DNA of 64,000 bases from JAGVPT01 sp963772165 (lineage in GTDB: Bacteria > Bacteroidota > Ignavibacteria > UBA10030 > UBA8401): positions 62,001 to 126,000 of the forward strand of contig CAVYWA010000016.1 of NCBI GenBank assembly GCA_963772165.1, written 5' to 3'. The first letter of the stretch is position 1. Every line of letters begins with the position of its first letter. Made by a program: the position numbers and the translations under genes. The notes below the pieces were generated by a model. The model was not told the DNA's origin. It searched no databases and saw only the letters and a list, made by a program, of their open reading frames with translations. Below, piece after piece: positions 7,758 through 17,040 of this stretch.

Positions 7758-8627
7758 ATGGAAACTCTTCTCGTTGCCGACATCATCGAAAAGAACAAAC
7801 GAAGTAATTTCTATTATTCGTTTTTTCTTCTTCCGAAGCCCAAGCGCGACGCCATCAACGTCGTGTATGCCTGGTGTCGTACCACCGACGATATTGTTGA
7901 CGAAGACGAAAGCATCAAGCGTAAGTACGTCCGCTTGCAGCTCTGGTCTCGTGAATTTGATCGTGCCATAGAAGGGGCCTCCCGTTATCCGCTGCTGAAC
8001 AAACTGAGCCAGATCATCCAGCGTTTCAATATACCGCTGAACCATTTTCAAGACCTCATCAAAGGGATGGAGATGGATCTGTTGAAAACCCGGTATGCGA
8101 CGTTCAGCGAGTTGCGGGAATACTGCTATCGGGCCGCATCGACCGTCGGGCTGATGTGCACGGAAATATTCGGCTATAAAAACGAAGGGGCGAAAGAATA
8201 CGCGATTAACTTGGGGATCGCGATGCAGCTGACGAATATCCTGAGGGATATCAAGACCGACGCGGCCAAGGGAAGGATCTATCTTCCGCTCGAAGATCTG
8301 GCAAAATTCGGTTACACCGAAGAGGACTTGCTGGCGGGAACGTACAATCCGCAATTTATCCGTCTTATGCAATTTGAATCCGAGCGCGCTCGCATGTATT
8401 TTAAGCAGGCGCTGGAATATCTTTCGGAAGAGGATAAGCCGTTGTTTCTTGCTGCGCAAATTATGGAGGCGATCTATTTCCGCTTGCTTCAGGATATCGA
8501 ACGCGCCGAATACAATGTTTTTGCAAAACGTATTCGCCTCTTCAATCTTACAAAGCTTCTGATCACCATCGAGGTATGGTGGAAAAACAGAACGCTCCGC
8601 ACTCATGCATCTTCCACAAGGTCGTAA
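7758..8627 (+). CDS. hpnD: HpnD, presqualene diphosphate synthase
   Basis: A 289-residue squalene/phytoene synthase family protein. It has FYYSFFLLPKPKRDAINVVYAWCR, then the first Asp-rich motif TTDDIVDED (about residue 37) and the second, TNILRDIKTDAAKGRIYLPLEDL (about residue 160). These bind the Mg-diphosphates of the two farnesyl diphosphate substrates. It begins 1 base after hpnC and overlaps hpnE by 23 bases. The tail after residue 275 is poorly conserved and is set by the overlap with hpnE. Confidence 0.9.
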   Translation: METLLVADIIEKNKRSNFYYSFFLLPKPKRDAINVVYAWCRTTDDIVDEDESIKRKYVRLQLWSREFDRAIEGASRYPLLNKLSQIIQRFNIPLNHFQDLIKGMEMDLLKTRYATFSELREYCYRAASTVGLMCTEIFGYKNEGAKEYAINLGIAMQLTNILRDIKTDAAKGRIYLPLEDLAKFGYTEEDLLAGTYNPQFIRLMQFESERARMYFKQALEYLSEEDKPLFLAAQIMEAIYFRLLQDIERAEYNVFAKRIRLFNLTKLLITIEVWWKNRTLRTHASSTRS

Positions 8628-9978
8628 CCCTGATGTTGTTGTGATCGGCGGCGGTGTCAGCGGGCTGACGGCGGCTGTCGACCTTGCTTCCCACGGTTTT
8701 ACCGTTCTCCTCGTCGAGCAAAAGCAGCGCTGCGGCGGCCGGACATATTCGTTCGTCCACAAAGAAACAGGGGATGAAGTGGACAATGGACAGCATCTGA
8801 TGATGGGCTGCTACCACTCCACGCTGAAGTTTCTCTCGACAATAAACAGAACTTCCCGCGTCACGATTCAGAAAAGGCTTTCCGTCAATTTTCGCCACGC
8901 GGAAAAGGGAGCCTTTCGGCTGCAATCCGTTTCGCTGCCGGTGCCGGCCAACGTTCTTTTTGGCCTTCTGCGGTTGAAAAGCCTCACTCTCTTTCAACGC
9001 CTATTGCTACTGCGCGTGGGCATGGCGCTTTTCTTCGCAAAGCCCGATACCGATGAACGGTTGCAAGCGATGACAGTTGAGCAGTGGCTCGACGAACTCC
9101 ATCAACCCAAAGAAAATAAAAACTACTTGTGGAATATCATCGCCATCGGCACCCTCAACGATTCGCCGGCGGTAGTCTCCGCCGCGCTTTTCGCAAAGGT
9201 ACTTCAATCGGCATTCATGGGGAAAAAAGTGGACTCTTCGATGGTGATTCCACGAGAAGGGCTGAGCAATGTCTTGATAGACGGAGCGGTCGATTATGTG
9301 AGAGGACGGAATTGTGAAGTGCGAACGGGCACATCGGTCGAACGAGTGATAACGGAGGGAGATGTTGCTGCGCGCATTGTCTTGAGTTCGGGTGACATTG
9401 TTTCGCCCCGCGCCGTGGTTTCCGCCGTTCCGTATTTTGACCTGCCGAGAGTGTTTGGCGAAGGGGCAGAGCGTGTGCTTCCGGAGCTTTCCCTTACCGC
9501 ACGATTTGTCTCCTCGCCCATCGTTACGATCCACCTCTGGTTTGACAGGAGTTTTATGGAAGAAGATTTCGTGGCGTTGCTCGATTCCCCGATCCATTGG
9601 GTCTTCAACAAATCGAAACTTCTTGCGAAAAAAAACGGCGGCGGTGAGTATCTCTCTCTGGTTATCAGCGGTGCGGCGGGTTTCATCGACCGGGAGAAGA
9701 AAGAGATCATAGAACTGGGCATTTCGGAATTGCTGCGCTTTTATCCGGCGAGCGCAAAAGCAGCGCTTGTCCATTCGCTCATCATCAAAGAAAAACGGGC
9801 GACGTTCTCCCCCCGAGTCGGAACACAAGCGTTTCGTCCGGCGAATGTAACGTCGTTGAAGAATTTATTTTTGGCAGGGGATTGGACCGATACGAAACTT
9901 CCCGCGACGATTGAAGGCGCGGCGCAGAGCGGCTACAAGTGCAGCGAACTGGTGCGGAATTATCTCAACAGGGGATAG
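8605..9978 (+). CDS. hpnE: HpnE, hydroxysqualene dehydroxylase (FAD-dependent)
   Basis: A 457-residue flavoprotein. The N-terminal dinucleotide-binding motif VVVIGGGVSGLTAAVDLASHG (residues about 11-31) is followed by the FAD-contact segment EQKQRCGGRTYSF. The C-terminus has the second FAD motif NLFLAGDWTDTKLPATIEGAAQSGYKCSEL. Same fold as phytoene desaturases and amine oxidases; in hpnCDE clusters it reduces hydroxysqualene to squalene. The start lies inside the end of hpnD. No squalene-hopene cyclase gene is in the window, so the final product (hopanoid, squalene or sterol-like) is open. Confidence 0.9.
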   Translation: MHLPQGRNPDVVVIGGGVSGLTAAVDLASHGFTVLLVEQKQRCGGRTYSFVHKETGDEVDNGQHLMMGCYHSTLKFLSTINRTSRVTIQKRLSVNFRHAEKGAFRLQSVSLPVPANVLFGLLRLKSLTLFQRLLLLRVGMALFFAKPDTDERLQAMTVEQWLDELHQPKENKNYLWNIIAIGTLNDSPAVVSAALFAKVLQSAFMGKKVDSSMVIPREGLSNVLIDGAVDYVRGRNCEVRTGTSVERVITEGDVAARIVLSSGDIVSPRAVVSAVPYFDLPRVFGEGAERVLPELSLTARFVSSPIVTIHLWFDRSFMEEDFVALLDSPIHWVFNKSKLLAKKNGGGEYLSLVISGAAGFIDREKKEIIELGISELLRFYPASAKAALVHSLIIKEKRATFSPRVGTQAFRPANVTSLKNLFLAGDWTDTKLPATIEGAAQSGYKCSELVRNYLNRG

Positions 9979-10004
9979 GAAAACAAAAGCGGGCGAGCAC
10001 ACGT

Positions 10005-10136
10005 AGTGCCGTTTCTCGGAAATTATTTCGTATTCACCGCCAGGACACAAAGAACGCGAAGAGTATTTGCTATCCTTTAAAGCCAAAACTTCTCGGCATC
10101 GTGGCGGTATAATAGAGGATTATTTGAAACGGCCAT
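10005..10136. mobile_element. MITE-like palindromic element, family B, copy 2
   Basis: Begins AGTGCCGTTTC (10005-10015) and ends GAAACGGC (10126-10133), matching the ends of the 6267-6428 element. As in copy 1, the left end runs into a TATTCACCGC stretch and the right arm contains GGCGGTATAATA before the terminal repeat. The internal palindrome is more decayed. It fills the gap between the convergent hpnE and histidine-kinase genes. Confidence 0.6.
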
Positions 10137-10151
10137 AGGCAGGAATCATTC

Positions 10152-11780
10152 TTACAACGGGAACAGCAGGCGGATTGTTGTTCCTTTCCCCATTTCGGTT
10201 TCGATCTCGATCTTTCCTTTGTGGTCATCCATGACTTTTTTCACAATCGCCATGCCGAGGCCGGTGCCGTGCTTCTTTCCGTACGTCACGAAGGGCTCGA
10301 AAATTTTTCGTTTCACTTCTTCCGGCATTCCCGTTCCGGTATCCTTAAAATCGACCTTCACCATGTCGCCAGCATTTTCCGTCGTGACCATCAGCGTTCC
10401 CCCTGTCGGCATTGCGTCGGCGGCATTGCTCGCAATATTGTAAAAGACGCGCACGATTTTATCCTGGTCGACCTTCACTTTTCCCCGGAAATTGAGGGCC
10501 TTCTCGAGCTTGATATTCCGTTTCGTCAAATCCTTTTCAATAAACGCCAGGACGCCTTCCATCACATCGCCGAACTCGGTTTCCTCGATGTTTGTTGCAC
10601 TCACGCCCCGGCTGAAATCGAGAATCTCCTGCGCCATGTTGACGAACCGGTCGACCTGGTGAATCATTTCGTCGGCGAGTTTTGCGGCCTCTTCGTTCCC
10701 CGATTTTTTCTTCATCACCTGGGCATAGACCCTCAGGGTTCCCATCGGGTTTTTGATATCATGGATGATCGTGCTGGCCATTCTTCCGACCGCCGAGAGC
10801 CGTTCATTGTTGATCATCTCTTGAGCGAGCCGCGCGTTCTCGATGGCAATGGAAGCGTGGATCGAGAGGGCATTGATGAATTCTTCATCCTGTGTCGTGA
10901 ACGGTCCCCCTTTTTTATTTAACATCTGGAACACCCCGATGATCTTTCCGTCGCGGTTGCGCATCGGCATGCAGAGCATGTTGTTCGTACGGTAGCCCGA
11001 TTTCTTATCGACCTCCGGGTTGAAACGGGAGTCGTTATAGGCATCGGGAATGTTCATCGTCTCGCCGGTCTTCGCAACATATCCGGACAACCCTTTGCCG
11101 ATCGGAAGCCGAATCTCGATAACCTCGGCCCCTCGCAGCGCCTTCGACCAGATTTCGGACTTCAGCTCGTCGACGAGGTACAGCGTCCCGCGGTCGGCCG
11201 CGATGGACTTGATCGCAGTTTCAAGAATGACGTCGAGGAGTTTATCGAGGTCGAGGGTGGAGTTGACCGACTTGGCTGCGTCGATCAACAGGTTCAGTTT
11301 TTCAACCTGTATTCTGGAAACCTCGAGGCTTTTTTCAAGTTCAGAGACGATGATCTCATCCGTTGAACGCAGCCGCTTGCTGATTGCCCTCAGCAAATTC
11401 AGTGTTACAATATGATTTGTTTTAATCAGGCTGTCGAAATCGTGGTTGGAGATTCCGGCAACAACAGTGTTTTCAAGTGCAGTGGTTCTTGCCGAGCGCT
11501 CTTGGTCCTCGATCAGTTCCATTTCGCCAAAAAAATCGCCTTTTCCGAGGATGGCGAGCGGGGTTTCCATGCCGGACTTCGTGACCTTGGAAATTTTCAC
11601 TTTTCCGTCGAGGATCAGGTAAAGCCGTTCGCCGCGAGTCCTTTCGTTGAAGATGATTGTTCCGGCGCTGAACGTTTCCTCCTTCATCGTCTTGGAAATT
11701 TTCTGGAGATCGTTATCGCCGATATACTTGAAGAGGGAATTCGAGCGAAGGTTCTCGATGGTCAGGTTCGTGTTTTCCAT
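10152..11780 (-). CDS. Soluble hybrid sensor: cNMP-binding, GAF and histidine kinase domains
   Basis: About 542 residues from the ATG at 11780; an upstream TTG at 11819 would add 13. Domains in order: a cyclic-nucleotide-binding beta-barrel (residues about 10-125, with GKGDFFGEMELIEDQERSART as the phosphate-binding cassette), a GAF domain (about 175-325, ending IGVFQMLNKKGGPFTTQDEEF), a HisKA-type H-box (TIIHDIKNPMGTLRVYAQ) and an ATPase domain with N box NIASNAADAM, G1 DTGTGMPEE and G2 GTGLGMAIVKK. No membrane segment is present, so it is cytoplasmic. The cassette has the Glu and Arg (GEMELIEDQERSART) expected for cNMP binding. No response regulator is adjacent. Confidence 0.88.
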   Translation of the reverse strand: MENTNLTIENLRSNSLFKYIGDNDLQKISKTMKEETFSAGTIIFNERTRGERLYLILDGKVKISKVTKSGMETPLAILGKGDFFGEMELIEDQERSARTTALENTVVAGISNHDFDSLIKTNHIVTLNLLRAISKRLRSTDEIIVSELEKSLEVSRIQVEKLNLLIDAAKSVNSTLDLDKLLDVILETAIKSIAADRGTLYLVDELKSEIWSKALRGAEVIEIRLPIGKGLSGYVAKTGETMNIPDAYNDSRFNPEVDKKSGYRTNNMLCMPMRNRDGKIIGVFQMLNKKGGPFTTQDEEFINALSIHASIAIENARLAQEMINNERLSAVGRMASTIIHDIKNPMGTLRVYAQVMKKKSGNEEAAKLADEMIHQVDRFVNMAQEILDFSRGVSATNIEETEFGDVMEGVLAFIEKDLTKRNIKLEKALNFRGKVKVDQDKIVRVFYNIASNAADAMPTGGTLMVTTENAGDMVKVDFKDTGTGMPEEVKRKIFEPFVTYGKKHGTGLGMAIVKKVMDDHKGKIEIETEMGKGTTIRLLFPL

Positions 11781-11901
11781 AATCGGGCTGGTGAGTTTCG
11801 GCGTGAACGGGTTAACCAAGAAAAATTTTTCTTCAGCGGAAATTTACATATTATGGCTTCGAGAGTCAAGGCGGAGGTAGCGATGGTGCTGGCTCAATTT
11901 T

Positions 11902-12030
11902 TCATTCCCGCGTGCCGAAGGCATCCTTTGGAAAAGCGGGTCGAAGACTCGACTCCAGATATTCACTTTTTACTGCGCAATGGATGCCCACTGGAGTTTA
12001 TCCCGTGCTTGACACGGGATGGGCATGACA
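11902..12030. repeat. Palindromic intergenic repeat
   Basis: Between the histidine kinase and hflX. It begins TCATTCCCGCG and ends GGGCATGACA, an imperfect inverted pair. Inside are GGTCGAAGACTCGACTC, nearly identical to GGTCGAAGACTCAACTC at 5250-5266, and a hairpin TCCCGTG...CACGGGA at 12001-12019. It looks like another decayed dispersed repeat. The rest of 11820-12312 holds the next repeat and no gene. Confidence 0.45.
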
Positions 12031-12170
12031 TTTTTATTCAATTGAGCCATTACTGAACCGTTGGTAGTGTTTATGTTGGATGTCGTACATCTCCGTAATT
12101 TGCTTTACCAAATATTTCGACACACCGCGATTTGCTGACACCGCTTCAATTGAATAATCTCGCTTTTTTT

Positions 12171-12262
12171 AGCACCAAGACGCCAAGCACGCCGATACGT
12201 TATGAGTGTAAAGGACAACAATGCTTTGGCGTTCTCCGCGCTTTGGCGGTGAAATACGAAAT
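12171..12262. repeat. Probable family B repeat core, copy 3
   Basis: Left arm AGCACCAAGACGCCAAGCACGC and right arm GCGCTTTGGCGGTG are complementary. It is followed by GAAATACGAAATTATTTAT, the inverse of the ATTTCGTATTCACCGCC stretch of the copy at 10005. The terminal GTGCYGTTTCC ends are not visible. It sits downstream of hflX and could act as a transcript-end hairpin. Confidence 0.5.
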
Positions 12263-12312
12263 TATTTATTAGGAATGGCGATAGATAAGTTGTCCAGCAT
12301 CCGGCTAATACG

Positions 12313-13656
12313 TCATTGCTCAACGGGTTCGTCGTTTGTCTTCGCCGGTGCGGGGGGTTCATTCGGAGCTTGGAAAGAGAGGATCGTAGCGTGAGCTTGC
12401 TTCAATATCTCACGCACATGATTGCTGTTCCGGCTGCTCACTTTTGCTTTCACGATAATGTTGCCGTCTTCATAGATTCTCTCTTCGATCTCCGCAAGGT
12501 CATGAAGTGCCGACAGTAATTTGTGCTCGGTGTGTCCGATGGAAAATGTCAGGTCGATGCGCGAATGATGGATTGTCTTCAACAGCATCTCCTTCAACCC
12601 GAGAAGGTTTATTCCCCGTTCGGCAGAGATGAACACCGACGGGGTGAACTGGTGCTGCAGTTCCTGCAAATGTTCCCTGTCTTGCAGCGCATCGATCTTA
12701 TTGAAAACATACAGTATCGGTTTGCCGGCCACGCCTAATTCTTCAAGGGTCGCGGTCACGACGCGGATCTGCTCGTCGAACTTCGGATGGCAGACATCGA
12801 TGACATGAAGAAGGATGTCTGCTTCGACAACTTCCTCGAGTGTTCCTTTGAACGATGCGACAAGATGGTGCGGCAGTTTGCGGATAAAACCGACAGTATC
12901 CGAAAGAAGGATTTTGGTTGAAGGGGAGAGAACGGCGGTCCGCGTGGTTGTGTCGAGGGTTGCGAAGAGGCGGTTTTCGACAAACACGTTTGAATCGGTA
13001 AGGGCGTTGAGAAGCGTAGATTTTCCGGCGTTCGTATATCCGACGAGCGACACATTGACGGAGTCCTTCCTTCCGCTCCGCCGGGTCTCGCGCTGCCGTC
13101 CGATCTTTGCGAGCTTTTCTTCGAGATGGGAAATGCGCTGGCGGATCATCCGCCGGTCCGTTTCAATCTGTGTCTCGCCGGGGCCCTTGGTTCCGATGCC
13201 GCCGAACTGTTTCGACAAGTGCGTCCATGCCCGGGTGAGGCGCGGGAGAAGGTATTGAAGCTGTGCAAGCTCAACCTGCGTGCGCGCTTCGTTCGTTTTC
13301 GCGCGGCTGGCGAAAATATCGAGGATCAATCCGCTCCGGTCCAGGATCTTCCGGTTAATGGTTGCCTCCAGGTTCCGCACTTGTGCCGGAGAGAGATCGT
13401 CGTCGAAGATCACGCTCGCGATGTTGTCGTCTTCCACAATCTGTGCGATTTGCTCGACCTTTCCTTTTCCGATATAGAATGCAGGGTCAACCTTGTTCCG
13501 CTCCTGCATAATCCGATGGATGACGGCGGCACCGGCAGTGTCGGCGAGCAGCGACAGTTCGTCAAGGTACTCTTCGGCCTGGCGTTTTTGAATGCTCCTC
13601 GTTACCAATCCGACAACGATAGCGCGTTCTTTCTGGTCTTTCATGAGATCGATCAT
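12313..13656 (-). CDS. hflX: GTPase HflX
   Basis: About 447 residues from the ATG at 13656, which has a GGAG eight bases upstream; a longer frame to 13725 would overlap the preceding gene's stop and is not favoured. The N-terminal HflX domain includes FYIGKGKVEQI and ATINRKILDRSGLILDIFASRA. A GTPase domain follows with G1 GYTNAGKSTLLNAL, G3 DTVGFIRKLP and G4 NKID. HflX binds the 50S subunit and splits or rescues stalled ribosomes, notably under heat stress. The C-terminus is Pro-rich. It lies 34 bases downstream of the batA-like gene. Confidence 0.95.
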   Translation of the reverse strand: MIDLMKDQKERAIVVGLVTRSIQKRQAEEYLDELSLLADTAGAAVIHRIMQERNKVDPAFYIGKGKVEQIAQIVEDDNIASVIFDDDLSPAQVRNLEATINRKILDRSGLILDIFASRAKTNEARTQVELAQLQYLLPRLTRAWTHLSKQFGGIGTKGPGETQIETDRRMIRQRISHLEEKLAKIGRQRETRRSGRKDSVNVSLVGYTNAGKSTLLNALTDSNVFVENRLFATLDTTTRTAVLSPSTKILLSDTVGFIRKLPHHLVASFKGTLEEVVEADILLHVIDVCHPKFDEQIRVVTATLEELGVAGKPILYVFNKIDALQDREHLQELQHQFTPSVFISAERGINLLGLKEMLLKTIHHSRIDLTFSIGHTEHKLLSALHDLAEIEERIYEDGNIIVKAKVSSRNSNHVREILKQAHATILSFQAPNEPPAPAKTNDEPVEQ

Positions 13657-13690
13657 ACGAGCTCCACTCCTGAAATGCGTAGACGCAATG

Positions 13691-15904
13691 TTACACCCCT
13701 TCCTGTTTCGGTTCGCGGGCAACAATCATCTCGACCAGCGCAGCAAGAATTGCGGCGATAAGGAAATAATTCCACAACTCCACGCCGAACCTGCTTTGAA
13801 GGACGACGGCGTTGAGCGATTCAGGATCGTTCACGATTGAAACGGCATTGTGCTCGACCCCGTACTTCCGGGCCATGGTAAAGAGTTCGTCGGGACCCGT
13901 TCGGCCGGCGACGGATTCAAGCGGATCAACGTTCACGCTAATTTGCGAGAGCGTATCCTTTCCACGGATGACAGAATAAATTCCCGGCAACAGCGTTTTG
14001 TCGAACGAAATTCCCGCCGATGGAGCGGCACCGGATGATTGTGCCGAAGACGGCTGCACCAGCGTTTCTTTTCCTTCCGGGTCGGAAATTCGGACTGTCG
14101 GAGTTTGTGCCTCCTGCGATTCGGTGCTTCTCTTCCTGAGCTTTGAAAGGGAAATGTCGATTCGTTCTCCCGCCGTGATCGACGGACCGGCAATCAGCGA
14201 ACTTCCCCCGGAGGCGGCATAGAGTATTGTTTGGTACAGCAGCGGGACGAAAATTCCCTTCACTGGAAAATCCGACCATTCGGCATTTGCCGCGACCGAG
14301 AATCCAAGAATGCGCGAAGAACTCGTTCGGCCTGAAGCGGCCCCGGAGATCTTTTCCCACAAGAAGGGAGTTCCGTCGGAGAGTGAAATGATCGAGCGAA
14401 TTTCTTTTTCAGACGTGAACCGGGTCGAGAGAAAAATCTTCGGAGATTCGACGTTTTTCTTTTCCCTTTGTACGCCCGCAGATGTTTCGAACATGCCCTG
14501 AAACACCGGGTGGCCGAAATCAATTTTCTCGAATGAAAGGGAAGCCCCCGGTGTTTTCTGTCTTTCAAGAGGAGTCAGTAAAGGGAGCCCAAGCTTCGGC
14601 AGCAAGAAGGAGTTATACTGATCGACGTTCACCAGGCTGCCTGGAATGAAAATGATCCCGCCTCCTTGTGAGGCGAATTCGCTCAATTGGTCGGCTTGCA
14701 GCGGCGACAGGGATGCCACGTTTGAAAGAAGCACGACATCCGCCCGGACCAGCGCCGAGTATGTCAGCTGCTGCGGTGAAAGCTCCGTCAATGCAATCGC
14801 GGTTGATGTTTCGTCCTCGTTATGTGCTGTGAGGGCGAGACGAATGTAGGTGGAGCTTTTCGGGTCGGACGACGAAAGGAGCACCGCGACCCGTTCCGGC
14901 ACATCGACAGAGAAATAGCGATCGTTGTCGGCGTCGAACGTGTCTTCTTCCGATTCAACGCGCCCTGAGATGAAGCCGGCATGCTGCGGTATTGCGACGA
15001 AATCGACCGCAGCGTGCTGGCCTCCGTCAATCGTGACGCTTTTTTGCATCACACGCGCGCCGTCCAGAAACAAATTGACAAGATGGTTTTGCACGGGCGC
15101 AGTTCCGTAGTTGCGCACGTCAGCCCTCACCGTAAACGGTTTTCCTTTTTGAAAAAGTGTCGGCGGGATCTCTACTTTTTCGATGCCGATGTTTGCAAAC
15201 GGCTGGCCGGAAAGGGGGACGAAAAAGAGCCTGACAGTCGGGTCAAAAAGCTTCGCAGCCGGGTGTGTGCCCTCCGCAGTATGCTGGTCTATGACGGTCG
15301 TCTTCTGATTGTCGGTGAAAATATAAATTTCCTTATTAAAATTTTTTGATTGTTGAAGAAGGTGCGATGAAAGGCGAATGGCCTCTTCGACAGTGCGGTG
15401 TTTGTAACTTACTTCTGTTTGCCGGATGACGTCGCGGAGCCGTTGAATGTCGTGTGTCGGTTCGGCGATGGTCGCTTGGGGAAGGTCCGAGAGCCGTATG
15501 AACAGGGCATCGTCCCCCTCTTTCAGCAGATCGGCCAGGCTCAACGCTGCCGATTGTGCTTGCTTTAAATACGAGCCGCGATCGTTGCGGAGCGACATGC
15601 TGTACGAATCATCGAAGATGATAACAATCGTTGTTTTGGCGTGCGTTCCAAGGCCGGCGAGCGATCCTTTCAGCGCCGGGCGGGAGAATGCAAAGACGAT
15701 GAAGATAACAATAAGCGTTCGAAGAATAAGTAACAGCCATTGCCGGATCTTCACCTTCCGCATTTTGCTCCTCTGCAATTCTTTGAGGAACGTCAGCGTG
15801 CTGAATTCTATTGTCCGGAGCTTTCTGATATTCAGCAGATGGAGAATGATCGGAATGCCCGCCGCTGCCAAGCCGAAAAGCACAAAGGGGTTAAGGAAGG
15901 TCAT
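13691..15904 (-). CDS. BatA-type membrane protein with VWA domain
   Basis: About 737 residues from the ATG at 15904. The N-terminus MTFLNPFVLFGLAAAGIPIILHLLNIRK followed by RQWLLLILRTLIVIFIVFAFSRP is the double-membrane-segment domain of BatA/aerotolerance-type proteins. A von Willebrand A-like domain follows with a metal site DDSYSMS (residue about 95). A long extracytoplasmic region and a last membrane segment (LWNYFLIAAILAALVEMIV) complete it. Such proteins accompany MoxR ATPases, but none is next to it here. The longer frame to 15964 starts inside a tRNA fragment and is not used. Function beyond the domain match is unknown. Confidence 0.82.
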   Translation of the reverse strand: MTFLNPFVLFGLAAAGIPIILHLLNIRKLRTIEFSTLTFLKELQRSKMRKVKIRQWLLLILRTLIVIFIVFAFSRPALKGSLAGLGTHAKTTIVIIFDDSYSMSLRNDRGSYLKQAQSAALSLADLLKEGDDALFIRLSDLPQATIAEPTHDIQRLRDVIRQTEVSYKHRTVEEAIRLSSHLLQQSKNFNKEIYIFTDNQKTTVIDQHTAEGTHPAAKLFDPTVRLFFVPLSGQPFANIGIEKVEIPPTLFQKGKPFTVRADVRNYGTAPVQNHLVNLFLDGARVMQKSVTIDGGQHAAVDFVAIPQHAGFISGRVESEEDTFDADNDRYFSVDVPERVAVLLSSSDPKSSTYIRLALTAHNEDETSTAIALTELSPQQLTYSALVRADVVLLSNVASLSPLQADQLSEFASQGGGIIFIPGSLVNVDQYNSFLLPKLGLPLLTPLERQKTPGASLSFEKIDFGHPVFQGMFETSAGVQREKKNVESPKIFLSTRFTSEKEIRSIISLSDGTPFLWEKISGAASGRTSSSRILGFSVAANAEWSDFPVKGIFVPLLYQTILYAASGGSSLIAGPSITAGERIDISLSKLRKRSTESQEAQTPTVRISDPEGKETLVQPSSAQSSGAAPSAGISFDKTLLPGIYSVIRGKDTLSQISVNVDPLESVAGRTGPDELFTMARKYGVEHNAVSIVNDPESLNAVVLQSRFGVELWNYFLIAAILAALVEMIVAREPKQEGV

Positions 15905-15930
15905 CGCGTCCGTTACTGATAGAAGCCGGA

Positions 15931-15983
15931 TGCCGGAGGAGGGATTCGATCCCCGATGCCTCACGGCACGAGCTTCTCAAGAT
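15931..15983 (-). pseudogene. 3' half of a tRNA-Leu (anticodon GAG), truncated
   Basis: On the minus strand this reads TTGAGAA loop, GCTCG, a variable arm GTGCCGTGAGGCAT, a T-arm around ATCGAAT and a 3' end CTCCGGCA. That is the 3' half of a tRNA-Leu from the anticodon loop on. The 5' half is missing: the sequence further upstream cannot form a D-arm or acceptor strand. T54 of the T-loop is changed to A. Such fragments typically mark the far end of a past integration at a tRNA gene. It lies 27 bases before the batA-like start. Confidence 0.65.
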
Positions 15984-16313
15984 GAATTTAATTGTCGTGT
16001 AAAATGAAATATCGCGATTGCGATCTGATTTAGCAAATTTTTTATCACCGGCGCGTTTGAAACCGATCGGCGAGTCCGATGGCGTGCCCCATCCTGCTTC
16101 CCCGAACCTCGATAAACCCCGGTTTGACTCTGCCGGGAAATAATCACATATTCACCGCAGACATTTCCCCTCCGGTCCGGCAAGGGTCATAGTATGACCG
16201 GCGAGTAACTCAAAAACTTGCAGTCGGCAGATGTGAGTTGGTGCCGATTGGCGGATGGGAGGAGTAAGAAACGTAAAAACGGGGAACATTCTCTTATTGG
16301 TGAAGGAGATCTT

Positions 16314-16871
16314 ATGAAAAAAATTATTGGACAACTTTGGAAGCTTGGACTTATTACTCTGACGGGGGTCCTGGGCAGCATCACGGTCGGCCTTATCATG
16401 CACGGCACCGAAGTCTTCAATTATAAGGATATTTATTTTGCCTATATCGCTTTCGGTTTGACCGGCGCGTTCATCTTCGCTTTCTATCATGTCCGCGGGG
16501 TGTCGGAAGCCATTACGGCAGCCGTATGTACGAGCGCGGTCCAATTCATCGTCGCCACTGCATCGATGCCGGTCCTGTATTCCGGCTTCTGGTCGTTCGG
16601 AGTAAATCTGCCGGTAGTGTGGCTCGCATTTGTTTTCGAACGAAGGCTGGCCGCATTCACATGGGGAAAATTCATCGTCATCGGCCTTGTCTACGGGACC
16701 ATGTTTGTTTTGTTGACGATGATTGTCGGAGTGCTTCAGAATGTTTCAGCGATGCCGCCGACAGTGTTCCGCGACAATTTTGTCGACGGGCTTCTGATCG
16801 GCACGGGTGTGGGACTTGGCGTTCAGGCGGGAGAGGCGTTCATTCATTCCCTCCCCCAAACGAACAGTTAG
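16314..16871 (+). CDS. Small multi-pass membrane protein, unknown function
   Basis: 185 residues from the ATG at 16314, which has AGGAG seven bases upstream; the longer frame from 16218 lacks support. Hydrophobic helices: LGLITLTGVLGSITVGLIM, IYFAYIAFGLTGAFIFAFY, AITAAVCTSAVQFIVATASM, FIVIGLVYGTMFVLLTMIVGVL and a C-terminal LLIGTGVGLGVQAG segment, so five or six passes. No family recognised. It is alone on the plus strand between a minus-strand batA-like gene and a minus-strand secreted protein. Confidence 0.65.
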   Translation: MKKIIGQLWKLGLITLTGVLGSITVGLIMHGTEVFNYKDIYFAYIAFGLTGAFIFAFYHVRGVSEAITAAVCTSAVQFIVATASMPVLYSGFWSFGVNLPVVWLAFVFERRLAAFTWGKFIVIGLVYGTMFVLLTMIVGVLQNVSAMPPTVFRDNFVDGLLIGTGVGLGVQAGEAFIHSLPQTNS

Positions 16872-16980
16872 TAGCTGCCGGGTATCGGGCACCTTGAAAA
16901 ATTCGTATGACGGATCGAATAATAATTGATGGGAATTCTGCATTTCGGCCGTCGAAGGAGATTTCAGGACGAGACCGAGT

Positions 16981-17010
16981 AAAAAAAGCCCAGATGGTGA
17001 GTCTGGGCTT
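16981..17010 (-). terminator. Rho-independent terminator
   Basis: AAGCCCAGA (16986-16994) pairs with TCTGGGCTT (17002-17010). On the minus strand the hairpin is followed by a U run (A run at 16981-16987). It ends the transcript of the secreted-protein gene at 17041-18822. Confidence 0.8.
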
Positions 17011-17040
17011 GAGTGCGGCAGTAATAACAATGTCTGAAAT

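Noticed and set aside
7725..8786. Minus-strand frame of 353 codons over hpnD
   Set aside because: Antisense of hpnD and the start of hpnE; no protein motifs.
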